NCBI RefSeq assembly: GCF_030149425.1 | Contig: NZ_JASBRQ010000002.1 | Span: 62,001-126,000 of the forward strand | Reading direction: 5' to 3' | DNA: 64,000 nt | DNA from: Maricaulis sp. | GTDB taxonomy: Bacteria; Pseudomonadota; Alphaproteobacteria; Caulobacterales; Maricaulaceae | Shown: positions 33,911 through 42,216 of the stretch, piece after piece | Position numbering within the stretch: position 1 is the first letter of the stretch | How the letters are laid out: every line of letters begins with the position of its first letter | The notes under the pieces: model-generated | Database searches by the model: none | What the model was told of the DNA's origin: nothing | The model's input: the letters and a program-made list of their open reading frames with translations, nothing else | Program-made: the position numbers and the translations under genes

Positions 33911-36211
33911 ATGCGTTTTCAGCTTATGGCACCGGCAGCTTTCGGAATGGCGGCTCTGGGGGCGAGCAGCTGCGCAGACGCGGCGCCGCATCACCAGCAT
34001 GGACATGGCGCCAGCGACAGCGAGGGTATTGCCGGCAGCGTCACCGAGGCGGCTCCGGAGTTTACTCACACTTTTGAGCTGGAAGCGGGCCAAGTCGTGA
34101 CCCTGACGACCCAGTCGGATGAGAATTTCGATACCGTTCTGACGCTGAGCGGGCTGGGCGGCAAACCGATCACGCAAAACGACGATGCCGATCCGACAAC
34201 GCTGCAATCCCTCATCCTTTTCGCCGTTCCGCAAAGCGGCAGCTATACGGCCTCTGTTACCGGTTATGGCGGCGCGACGGGCAATTTCGAGCTCTTCATT
34301 GAAGAAGGTGTCGATTTCGGCCTCTCCGACGAGGCGGTCATCCTGGAAGAAGGCGTAACCCGCTTCAGTGGACGCGAGCTGACCCGCGACGTCGAGGTCC
34401 AGCTGAATGAAGGCGACATCCTGGTCGCCTCGACCGAAGCGCTCAGCCCCGAGCTCGACACCACGCTGACCCTGTTCGATGCCTCCGGTGAGGTTATCGC
34501 CATGAATGATGATCGCGGCGATGGCACGCTGAACTCGCAGATCATCTTCCTGGTCGAGACCGCCGGTGAATATACCGTGCAGGCGGGCAGCTATAGCGGG
34601 CGGGATATGGGCGAGCTCTTCCTCTCCGTCGCCACCGATGCCAATGCCGAACTGCCGTTTGATTTCACTGCCCTTGATGGCGAGATGATCGCGACCGAGA
34701 CCGGCCGCGTCGACGACAACACCCCGGTCTATCGCCGCGACATCACTATTGCCGAAGGTCAGACGCTTTATGCCTATGCCGACCGCGCCGATGGCGATCT
34801 CGACCCGGTGCTACGCCTGCTCGGCCCGGACGGGCTGCCGGTGGCGATGAATGATGATCGTGGCGACGGCTCGCTCAATTCCGCTTTCGCCTACACCGCC
34901 CCGGCGACCGGCGATTACATCGTCGAAGTCGACCGCTATAGCGGCAGCGGCTCGTCCGGCGGCTTCAGCCTGACCCTTTCCTGGGTCGAGGCGTCCGTGG
35001 TGGAGGTCCTGCAGGGCCTGCGCGAATCCATTGTCACGCTGAGCGGCGACCCGCAGAGTTTCCGGACCGACGATTTCGTCGTCAATTACACCCTGGACGG
35101 TGAAGACAGCACCACCCTCGCCTATGCCCAGAGTGTCGGCGACGCCCTGCAGCATGCGCTGGATGAACAGCTCGGCCGTATGGGCTGGCGCGAACCGGTG
35201 CGCGATGCCGATGGCCTCTACCGCGCCTTTGTCGCCGACGCCAATGGCTCCATGGGCGTGACCTATCCGGTCGAGACCGTGTTCGACAATCCGCACACCA
35301 GCGATATCCGCGAGCCGCTCGCCTCGCGCACGGTCTTTGTCGTCGAGAATGATTTCGAGGGCTTTGATGAAAAGACGGCGCCGGTGGACAGCCTGATGCG
35401 GGCCACCGCGACCCATGAATTCGCCCATGTGGTCCAGTTTGGCTATGATTCAGAGGAAGGCCTGGACTGGCTTTACGAGTCCACAGCGTCCTGGATCGAG
35501 ACCGTTACCGTTGGTCATCACCAGGATGCCACGGATTATGTCGAGACGGACTATCAGCGCCCGGATCTGTGCTGGACGACGACACAGGGCGGGTTCGACT
35601 ATTCCCAGTGGACGCTATTGCAATCCCTCGCCGATGTTCATGGCGAGCGCATCGTCGTCCGTATCTGGGAAAACGCGGTCGACCATGACGGTTTCGACAC
35701 CATGGCGGTCACCCTGGGTGAGGTCGACACGACCATTCCCGATGCGCTGCGCCGCTGGCGGGCCCAGAATTTTGCCATGGCCTATGAACTCGCCCCGCTG
35801 TTTGATCGCCCCGTAGCGCTCAATCGCAGCTTCAACACGGCGGAAAGCTGGACCTCGAAACAAGGCCCGGAACAGCTCGGCGCGAATTATTTCGAACTAG
35901 CTCTGGATGGCCGTCACACCATCTCGCTGAACGGCAATAATGCCCTTGAACTGGTTGCCCTGGGCTATCGCGACGGCACGGTTGATGTCATCGAACTGGG
36001 CCAGTCCGGTGTGGTTGATCCGGCGGCCTACGAGCATCTCGGCCTGATGGTCTTCAACCCCGTCATTCCCGAGGCGCCGGGCGTGTGCTCCTCCGGCATG
36101 TATACGCTGGATATCAGCGCCACCTCCGAAGCAGCGACTCAGCCAGCAGCTTATCAATTTGAGGCGCCGCACTTTACCGCCCCGACGCCGGTCAGCGAGG
36201 CCATCGAATAG
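33911..36211 (+). CDS. Secreted metallopeptidase with N-terminal PPC-like repeats
   Basis: A 766-aa protein from ATG 33911 (SD GGGGGA). After a signal peptide come three consecutive beta-sandwich repeats (about 35-135, 140-235, 250-350). Each has a FDTVLTLSG/LDTTLTLFD/LDPVLRLLG strand, an (A/N)DD acidic turn and a GxYxVxxxxYSG strand, typical of bacterial pre-peptidase C-terminal (PPC) domains. The catalytic domain follows: ATHEFAHVVQFGYD (about 500-513), then WLYESTASWIE (about 520-530). This is HExxH with a downstream Glu ligand, as in gluzincins. Domain order is reversed compared with most PPC proteases. The exact family is uncertain. Confidence 0.72.
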   Translation: MRFQLMAPAAFGMAALGASSCADAAPHHQHGHGASDSEGIAGSVTEAAPEFTHTFELEAGQVVTLTTQSDENFDTVLTLSGLGGKPITQNDDADPTTLQSLILFAVPQSGSYTASVTGYGGATGNFELFIEEGVDFGLSDEAVILEEGVTRFSGRELTRDVEVQLNEGDILVASTEALSPELDTTLTLFDASGEVIAMNDDRGDGTLNSQIIFLVETAGEYTVQAGSYSGRDMGELFLSVATDANAELPFDFTALDGEMIATETGRVDDNTPVYRRDITIAEGQTLYAYADRADGDLDPVLRLLGPDGLPVAMNDDRGDGSLNSAFAYTAPATGDYIVEVDRYSGSGSSGGFSLTLSWVEASVVEVLQGLRESIVTLSGDPQSFRTDDFVVNYTLDGEDSTTLAYAQSVGDALQHALDEQLGRMGWREPVRDADGLYRAFVADANGSMGVTYPVETVFDNPHTSDIREPLASRTVFVVENDFEGFDEKTAPVDSLMRATATHEFAHVVQFGYDSEEGLDWLYESTASWIETVTVGHHQDATDYVETDYQRPDLCWTTTQGGFDYSQWTLLQSLADVHGERIVVRIWENAVDHDGFDTMAVTLGEVDTTIPDALRRWRAQNFAMAYELAPLFDRPVALNRSFNTAESWTSKQGPEQLGANYFELALDGRHTISLNGNNALELVALGYRDGTVDVIELGQSGVVDPAAYEHLGLMVFNPVIPEAPGVCSSGMYTLDISATSEAATQPAAYQFEAPHFTAPTPVSEAIE

Positions 36212-36250
36212 CCACAGAACGGGCACCGGTCCACATCACGGCGGGCACAT

Positions 36251-36291
36251 AAAAAGCGCGGGCCGGCAACTGCCGGCCCGCGCCTTTATTT
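36251..36291. terminator. Bidirectional Rho-independent terminator
   Basis: The 12-bp stem GCGCGGGCCGGC (36256-36267)/GCCGGCCCGCGC (36272-36283) has an A5 run before and CTTTATTT after. It separates the convergent metallopeptidase and M3 peptidase genes. Confidence 0.9.
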
Positions 36292-36312
36292 GTCCTCAGA
36301 CGCGGCGATCTT

Positions 36313-38520
36313 CTAGCCGTCAGCGTCCGTATCGAACCCGCGATTGCGCAGCAGCGGCTCAACGCTCGGCTCGCGGCCGCGGAAGCCGACATAGGCGTCC
36401 ATGGCCGGCAGGGTATCACCAGCCGAGAAAACGCTGTCGAGCAGTTTCTGCGCCAGTTCCGGATCGAAGATATCGCCCGCTTCCTCAAACGCCGCGAACC
36501 CGTCATTGTCCAGAACGCCGGCCCAGAGATAGCTGTAATAGCCGGCGGAATAGCCCTCTCCTGCGAAGCTGTGCAGGAAGTGCGGGGAGCGGTGGCGCAT
36601 CGGGATGGCGTCGAGGTTTTGACGGCTGCTCAGCACCTCCTCCTCGAAGGCATGGATATCGATATCGCCCGGCTCGGTGTTGAGATGGTAGGCCATATCG
36701 ACAAAGCCGGAATTGAGGAACTCAACCGTGGCAAAGCCCTGGTTGAAGGTCTGGGCTTCCAGCACGCGCTCGAGCAGCGCCGGCCTCATCGGCTCACCGG
36801 TCTCATAGTGAAGGGCAAAGCGCTCGAGCACTTCAGGCTGTTCCAGCCAGTGTTCATAGATCTGCGCCGGGAATTCCACGAAGTCGCGGTCAACCGCGGT
36901 CCCGGCCAGGCTGGGATACTCGGTATTGGACAACAGACCGTGCAGACCGTGGCCGAATTCGTGGAATAGCGTGCTCGCATCGATGAAGGACAAGAGCGCA
37001 GGCTCGCCATCGGCCGGCTTGTTGTAATTACAGTTATTGATGATGATCGGGATATCACCGCTAATCCCGTTCTGGGCGCGGAAGCTGGACATCCAGGCGC
37101 CGCCGCGCTTGCCCGGGCGAGCAAAGTAATCACCGTAGAACAGGCCGATCACCTCGCCTTCCGTATTGGTCATCTCCCAAACGCGGACGTCCGGATGATA
37201 GACTTCCATATCGGTGCGCTCGGTGAAGCTGACACCGAACAGGCGCTCGGCGACGTAGAACTGGGCCTCGATCATATTGTCGAGCTGGAGGTAGGATTTC
37301 ACCTCGCTCGGGTCGAGATCATAGCGCTCGGCGCGCACCTGTTCGGTGTAATAGCGCCAGTCCCACGGCATGACGCCATGGTCGAGACCGGCCGCGGCGA
37401 TACGCGCTTCGATATCGGCCTGTTCTTCCAGCGCGCGTTCACGGGCCGGCCACCAGACCTGCTCCATCAGCGAGGTTGCCGCCAGCGGTGTGCCAGCCAT
37501 GGTGCCACCGGTGCGGTAATGCGCGAAGGTCTCATAGCCCAGAAGGTTGGCCATCTCGAGACGCAGGCGAAGAATGTCGCGGATCGTATCGTGATTGTTA
37601 TTGGCGTTCTCGTTGTCACCGCGGCTGGTCCAGGCCCGCCATGCCTGTTCGCGCAGCTCGCGATTGGGCGAGGTTTGCAGGAAGGGCTCTACGCTGGAGC
37701 GCGCCAGGGTAACGACATGGCCCTCTAGGCCGCGGTCAGCAGCAGCACCGGCAGCCGCGGACACGACGAAGTCCGGCAGGCCTTCCAGGTCCTCCGCCTC
37801 CAGTGCCATGGTCCAGCTTTCACGGTCCGCCTGCTCGTTCTGGGCGAATTGCGTGTAAAGACCCGCCAGGCCCGCACGGACGTCGGCGAAACGCTGACGG
37901 TCATCGCCCTCCAGCTGGGCGCCGGCGCGGACGAAGTCATGGTGGGTAACTTCCAGCAAACGAAGTTGCTGCGGTTCCAGACCCAGGCTTTCGCGCTGCT
38001 GGTACAGGCTGTCGATGCGGGCAAAGAGATCGGCATTGAGCGTGATCGAAGCGGAGTGCGCGGCCATGCGCGGGCTCATCTCGCGCTGGATGGCGCGGAT
38101 TTCGTCATTACTGGCCGAGCTGGCCAGGTTGAAGAACACGCTGCTGATACGGCCGAGCTGGGCGCCGGACTGCTCCATGGCCAGCATCGTGTTGGCAAAG
38201 CTTGCCGGCTGCGGATTGCTGGCGATGGCTTCGATCTCGGCCGTGTGCGCCGCCAGGGCTACTTCGAAGGCCGGCAGGAAATGGGCCTCCTCAATGGCAT
38301 CGAAGGGCGGCGCCTGGTGCGGAGTATTCCAGGCCGACAGCAGCGGGTTATCCGATGCAGGCACGGCAGCATCGGCAACTTGCGTGGTAGCGGTCCCGGC
38401 CTCGCTGACGGTTTCACTGGCAGCGTCCCCGGCGGTTTCAGGTGTCTCCCCGGCCTGCGGAGAACATGCAGCAAGAAGAAGAGCGGTGCTGGCAGCGCTC
38501 AAAAGCATGGCGGCTTTCAT
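36313..38520 (-). CDS. M3-family peptidyl-dipeptidase/oligopeptidase lipoprotein (Dcp-like)
   Basis: A 735-aa zinc peptidase with a lipobox (LLLAACSP) and an Ala/Thr/Glu-rich linker. The fold begins at WNTPHQAPPFDAIEEAHFLPAFE (in part; about residue 65). The active site is LFHEFGHGLHGLL (about 515-527), with the downstream Glu ligand region VDRDFVEFPAQIYEHW. The C-terminus, DNDGFAAFEEAGDIFDPELAQKLLDSV (in part), is typical of Dcp/OpdA-type M3A enzymes. It would degrade peptides at the periplasmic membrane surface. A Zur-like palindrome sits at 38545-38556, only 25 bp upstream of the start codon, suggesting repression by zinc. Confidence 0.92.
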   Translation of the reverse strand: MKAAMLLSAASTALLLAACSPQAGETPETAGDAASETVSEAGTATTQVADAAVPASDNPLLSAWNTPHQAPPFDAIEEAHFLPAFEVALAAHTAEIEAIASNPQPASFANTMLAMEQSGAQLGRISSVFFNLASSASNDEIRAIQREMSPRMAAHSASITLNADLFARIDSLYQQRESLGLEPQQLRLLEVTHHDFVRAGAQLEGDDRQRFADVRAGLAGLYTQFAQNEQADRESWTMALEAEDLEGLPDFVVSAAAGAAADRGLEGHVVTLARSSVEPFLQTSPNRELREQAWRAWTSRGDNENANNNHDTIRDILRLRLEMANLLGYETFAHYRTGGTMAGTPLAATSLMEQVWWPARERALEEQADIEARIAAAGLDHGVMPWDWRYYTEQVRAERYDLDPSEVKSYLQLDNMIEAQFYVAERLFGVSFTERTDMEVYHPDVRVWEMTNTEGEVIGLFYGDYFARPGKRGGAWMSSFRAQNGISGDIPIIINNCNYNKPADGEPALLSFIDASTLFHEFGHGLHGLLSNTEYPSLAGTAVDRDFVEFPAQIYEHWLEQPEVLERFALHYETGEPMRPALLERVLEAQTFNQGFATVEFLNSGFVDMAYHLNTEPGDIDIHAFEEEVLSSRQNLDAIPMRHRSPHFLHSFAGEGYSAGYYSYLWAGVLDNDGFAAFEEAGDIFDPELAQKLLDSVFSAGDTLPAMDAYVGFRGREPSVEPLLRNRGFDTDADG

Positions 38521-38544
38521 GACAAATCCCTTGATAAATTAAGG

Positions 38545-38561
38545 ATGTTATAACATAACGC
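38545..38561. promoter_or_regulatory. Zur-like palindrome upstream of M3 peptidase
   Basis: ATGTTATAACAT (38545-38556) is a perfect 12-bp palindrome. Read as a 17-mer it agrees with the Zur core ATGTTATAnTATAACAT at 13 of 16 defined positions. It lies 25 bp upstream of the start codon. It shares ATGTTA/TAACAT arms with the site at 29906-29922 but with a different spacing, so control by a different regulator cannot be excluded. Confidence 0.5.
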
Positions 38562-38647
38562 ACACTAGCGAAGAGCCCGCGAAAGCTCAAGATTAAGACT
38601 GAGTCATGTGCTGGGTTATTGCGCACCCCGGCTTTGACCGGCGCTTG

Positions 38648-39160
38648 CTACTCGGACGCGCCCATACCCATTGCGATAAAGGCGTCCCGAACCGCTTCTG
38701 GGGCGTAGTCCGGATTACTGGCCTCATAGAGCTCGAACCGGTTGGTGGCACCGGTGCTCAACGGTCCGTAGGGCGTATTCAGCGCATGGGTAACGCAATC
38801 GCGATTATCGAGGCACTCGAACTGGTAAAAACTTCCGGTCAGGCTGGTACCGCGCGCCGTCAGCCGGACCTCATGCCAATCGAATTCAACCCGGTGCAGC
38901 AATTTGGGCAGCCCCTCGCCCTCACCGCCTGAGCTGAAGTGATAGACCGCCGCAATACCGGGCCCGCCCGGCTCGAAGCGGGTCTCGTAAATCCGCGCGC
39001 CCTGCACCGTGTCATCCATGTTCGAAAATTGCTGCTCCAGCACTTGCCCCGCCGGCACGGTATCGGGCTGGGGCTGGGCCTGGGCCGGGGAAACGGCCAG
39101 CTGGACAAGCCCCGCGGCTAGAACGAAAGCACGCGGGCTGATCCTACCCATTCTCAACAT
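38648..39160 (-). CDS. Secreted hypothetical protein
   Basis: A 170-aa protein. ATG 39160 has a good Shine-Dalgarno (GAGGAAA). A GTG at 39184 would overlap the stop of the gene before it but is less well placed. A signal peptide (RAFVLAAGLVQLAVSPAQAQ) precedes a beta-rich domain with two Cys (FECLDNRDC, likely a disulfide). No family recognised. It follows the 39181 gene closely and is probably co-transcribed with it. Confidence 0.6.
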   Translation of the reverse strand: MLRMGRISPRAFVLAAGLVQLAVSPAQAQPQPDTVPAGQVLEQQFSNMDDTVQGARIYETRFEPGGPGIAAVYHFSSGGEGEGLPKLLHRVEFDWHEVRLTARGTSLTGSFYQFECLDNRDCVTHALNTPYGPLSTGATNRFELYEASNPDYAPEAVRDAFIAMGMGASE

Positions 39161-39180
39161 GCTTTTCCTCGCTCGATCGC

Positions 39181-39873
39181 TCACTCATCGCCCTCATAAG
39201 GCAGATGGGCCAGAGCAATAAAGCAAGTCTCTGTCAGCTCTTCCAGAAGGCCGGGGCTGCGCGCGACGAGGTCCGAGAAATTCGCCAGGTCCAAGGGAAA
39301 GCTCGCCAAGGTCCGGGCCTCAGCATCAGCTGCGGTAAAACGGACTGTGAGCACGCCACCACTACTCCCATGAGTGCCAAGATGATCCAGCAGGACGCCT
39401 ACCTCGCCCGTGCCATCCTCTGGGGCGATCAGATAATGATATTCGCCACCGCCCTGCGGCGGCCGCACATACATGAGCTGGCCGGCACGCGCCCACGCCC
39501 ACCCTTCAGCGTCAGAGACAGCGATCTCGAACACGCCCTGATACAGCCGCGTACCGCCATAGCTCGGGTCCATCTCGCTGGGCAGGTTGTAGACCTGCGG
39601 CCAGATGCCCGCGATCAGAGCGTTGAGTTCAAAGCCGAAGCGCTCCTCCTGCTCGAAAGGGTCATTGCGCCAGAATGCCAGCCCGCTCGGGCGGTGCAGA
39701 TAATCGTAATACAGGGTCGACTGACTGAACCACTGCGACCCGAAACTATGGCGCAGCTGGACCTGCCAATCCCCCGCCTCGGCGCTCAGACGGCAAGCCG
39801 CTTCCATTTCCTCACGGTCAGCGTCCGTGGCCGACTGTGCGACCATCCAAACGGCAAGCAAAGCTAAAATCAC
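39181..39873 (-). CDS. Secreted hypothetical protein
   Basis: A 230-aa protein starting at GTG 39873, supported by AAGGAG eight bases upstream. The first 14 residues (ILALLAVWMVAQSA) form a short signal peptide. The mature protein has two Cys (EAACRLS, TETCFIA), aromatic-rich stretches (LYYDYLHRPSG, GEYHYLIAPEDG) and no catalytic motif I recognise. It lies 15 bp after the beta-lactamase-like gene, so the three genes 40995 to 38648 look like one transcript. Function unknown. Confidence 0.6.
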   Translation of the reverse strand: MILALLAVWMVAQSATDADREEMEAACRLSAEAGDWQVQLRHSFGSQWFSQSTLYYDYLHRPSGLAFWRNDPFEQEERFGFELNALIAGIWPQVYNLPSEMDPSYGGTRLYQGVFEIAVSDAEGWAWARAGQLMYVRPPQGGGEYHYLIAPEDGTGEVGVLLDHLGTHGSSGGVLTVRFTAADAEARTLASFPLDLANFSDLVARSPGLLEELTETCFIALAHLPYEGDE

Positions 39874-39888
39874 TGCAACCGCTCCTTA

Positions 39889-40995
39889 TCAGTCCACACG
39901 GGAGCCGGGATCATCAGCCGCCAGCTCATGCACAAGCGCTCGCATGGCGCCAAACTCACTCTGATCAAGCACGACGGCGGCGATGGCCAGGTCGCGCTCG
40001 GGTATATAAACGGCATACGTCCCCCAAAAACCGCTGTGGGAATAAGCCGTCGCGCCATCAATGGTCTCGATGAAAACGCCCAGGCGATAGCGCTCCGGCG
40101 CCACCTGCCCGGGGGCTTCGATCATCAGGTTCAGCGTTGCAGCATCGGCAAACACCTCGCCGCGGAACAGGGCGCGCCAGAACCGCGCCAGGTCGCGCGG
40201 GCTGGCGATCAGCCCACCCCCGCCATAGAGGTCGAGCGAGCCGTTAAATCCGGTGGTATCCATATCTCCGAGATATTGGTGCGCCCGGGGCTGCACCTCC
40301 GCGCCGGCCTGTTCGGCCTGCTCCCACCAGGTCTGATCCAGACCCAGCGCGTCAAAGCGCAACAGGCGCCGCACCGCCGCAGACAATGGCTCGCCTGTCA
40401 CGCGCTCAATCATGCGGCCAAGCAGGATATAGCCGGTATCGGAATAGACGAAGCGCTCGCCAGGACCGCCGATCGGGTCATGGTTTGCGGTCAGGAATTC
40501 AACCTGATCCGCCCGCGTCCATTGCCGCTGCGTATCCTCAAAGACGGCTGCCACATAGGTGTCGTCCGCATGGTCCGGCATGCCGGCATTGTGCATCAGA
40601 AGATGCCGCGGGGTGATCAGATCCGTGCGGTATCCATCCGCGCTCAAAAGCCGGTCGAACTCTGGATCAATCATACCGTTTATCGGCTCATCGAGAGGCA
40701 AGAGCCCCTCTTCCCAAAGCCGCAGATAAGCCGCCGCGACATAGGTTTTGGTGTTGCTGGCAATGCGCACCGGCGTCTGCGCGTTGAGCACCCGCCCATC
40801 AGGGTCGGCATGTCCAAAGGCGGCCCCTGCACCGGCCGCCATCTCGCCGCCCTCAACCCAGACCGCCAGGCCGGGTAGTTCGGGGTGGGCGGACTGGACC
40901 TCCTGGACAGAAGCGTGGAGCGGTGTGGTGTCAGCCTGCTGCCCGCAGGCCATTACGAATAAGGCACTCAACACCAAGAAAAACTGACGCGGCAT
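39889..40995 (-). CDS. Serine beta-lactamase-like hydrolase (class C/PBP4* fold) lipoprotein
   Basis: A 368-aa protein with a lipobox (FVMACGQ). Catalytic motifs of the beta-lactamase/D-Ala carboxypeptidase superfamily are present: SxxK as ASNTKT (about residue 79), YxN-like YSDTGY (about 185) and the KTG equivalent SHSGFWG (about 325, HSG). The substitution of His for Lys in the third motif is common in esterase/peptidase members such as EstB and D-aminopeptidases. It probably hydrolyses a peptide or ester in the periplasm and is not evidence of drug resistance. ATG 40995 follows CGAGGACG. Confidence 0.85.
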   Translation of the reverse strand: MPRQFFLVLSALFVMACGQQADTTPLHASVQEVQSAHPELPGLAVWVEGGEMAAGAGAAFGHADPDGRVLNAQTPVRIASNTKTYVAAAYLRLWEEGLLPLDEPINGMIDPEFDRLLSADGYRTDLITPRHLLMHNAGMPDHADDTYVAAVFEDTQRQWTRADQVEFLTANHDPIGGPGERFVYSDTGYILLGRMIERVTGEPLSAAVRRLLRFDALGLDQTWWEQAEQAGAEVQPRAHQYLGDMDTTGFNGSLDLYGGGGLIASPRDLARFWRALFRGEVFADAATLNLMIEAPGQVAPERYRLGVFIETIDGATAYSHSGFWGTYAVYIPERDLAIAAVVLDQSEFGAMRALVHELAADDPGSRVD

Positions 40996-41058
40996 AAAAC
41001 GTCCTCGATACGAAAGGGTTATGCCCCCCAGACAAATACCCGGGCGCTAGGGTAGCGA

Positions 41059-41871
41059 TCAGGCGGGCCGATGCAATGGCGCATCCAGCTCAAAGCCGAA
41101 CCGGGCCAGTGCTCTCGCATAGCCCGTATCCGGTCCGACCAGAGCGGTGAGCAATGCGGTGTCGGCCGCGGCCGGCTGGCCCGCCTGCGGCGCAAGTTCA
41201 TCGACCCGTCGGGCGATGGCCGCCCCGGTATCCAGATAGCTCCAGTTACGCGGCGCGGTGGCTTCCAACTCGGCCTGAAGCAGCGGATAATGGGTACAAC
41301 CCAGCACCAGCGTATCCACCTCTTCGCCGCGTGGCGCCGCCAGGATCGCCTCTTGCAGGCCACGCAGCAGGTCGAGATCCGGCGCAGCGCCGGCGAGCAC
41401 GGCTTCCGCCTCGCGGGCTAGGCCCTCAGCGGGCTGGACGATGAAATGACGCCCGTCGCCATGATCGCGGACCAACGCGTCGATATAGCCGGACTGCGCG
41501 GTCCGCGGCGTCGCCAGGACCCCGATCACGCCGGAGCGGGAACGTTCGGCCGCCGGCTTGATGCCCGGTACCGTACCGACAACCGGCAGTTCCAGCGCCT
41601 CACGCAGAGTGTCGAGTGCGATGGTCGAGGCAGTATTACAGGCCAGGACAACGAGGCGCGGCCGGTCGCGTTCGACCGCCGCGCCGATCACCTCAATGAC
41701 CCGCTGTTTGAGGAATTCGTCCGCCTTCAGCCCATAGGGAAAGGCGGCATTGTCAGCGAGATAGGTCAGCGGCAAGTCGGGCCGGCGCTGGCGAATCTCC
41801 GCCGCGACGGACAGGCCGCCGAGACCGGAATCGAAGACAAGAACCGGACTGGAAACCGGGTTACCGCTCAC
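41059..41871 (-). CDS. murI: Glutamate racemase
   Basis: A 270-aa enzyme. I place the start at GTG 41871 (VSGNPVSSPVLVFDSG), which has GGAG seven bases upstream; an in-frame GTG at 41910 adds 13 basic residues unlike the family. Motifs are VFDSGLGGLSV, LACNTAS with the first catalytic Cys, and LVLGCTHYPLL with the second Cys. It interconverts L- and D-glutamate for peptidoglycan synthesis in the cytoplasm. It ends 64 bp upstream of the beta-lactamase-like gene on the same strand. Confidence 0.93.
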   Translation of the reverse strand: MSGNPVSSPVLVFDSGLGGLSVAAEIRQRRPDLPLTYLADNAAFPYGLKADEFLKQRVIEVIGAAVERDRPRLVVLACNTASTIALDTLREALELPVVGTVPGIKPAAERSRSGVIGVLATPRTAQSGYIDALVRDHGDGRHFIVQPAEGLAREAEAVLAGAAPDLDLLRGLQEAILAAPRGEEVDTLVLGCTHYPLLQAELEATAPRNWSYLDTGAAIARRVDELAPQAGQPAAADTALLTALVGPDTGYARALARFGFELDAPLHRPA

Positions 41872-42030
41872 GCGCCTACTCCGCCTGGCATTGCCCGTCC
41901 CGGACAACACGCTGAAATCATGTCCCGGTTTTTACCCTCGCCCGGCCTCGCGGTACAGGGGCGCAATAACCGCAAATTTTTTGAGCTAATAAGGAACAAA
42001 TGCGCTATGCTTGCGGCGAAAGGACCTCTC

Positions 42031-42216
42031 ATGGATCCCCATCAGATCGACCGCTGGGACATGTTCGGCCATGTTATTCGCCGCACCTGCCCGGATTGCA
42101 CGACCGGCCAGTCGCGCCTGTCCTGGTATAAGGACTGGTTCACGCTGATGCGTGCGCCGGCGGCCGAGCCAGGTGTGCTAGCGCCCGCTGCCCGGAAAGC
42201 AGAGCTCCCTCGATAA
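42031..42216 (+). CDS. Possible small CxxC protein
   Basis: A 61-aa frame from ATG 42031 with a good Shine-Dalgarno (GAAAGGA, six-base spacing). The sequence has a CPDC motif in RRTCPDCTTGQSRLSWYKD, followed by aromatic residues, which could bind metal if dimerised or act in redox. The last 25 codons are antisense to the end of the amine-oxidase gene, so the protein may have an over-long tail. No family recognised; the ribosome-binding site is the main support. Confidence 0.5.
   Translation: MDPHQIDRWDMFGHVIRRTCPDCTTGQSRLSWYKDWFTLMRAPAAEPGVLAPAARKAELPR

Noticed and set aside
39889-40995. Antibiotic-resistance beta-lactamase
   Set aside because: The third motif is HSG and not KTG, and the sequence fits esterase/peptidase members; resistance is not supported.
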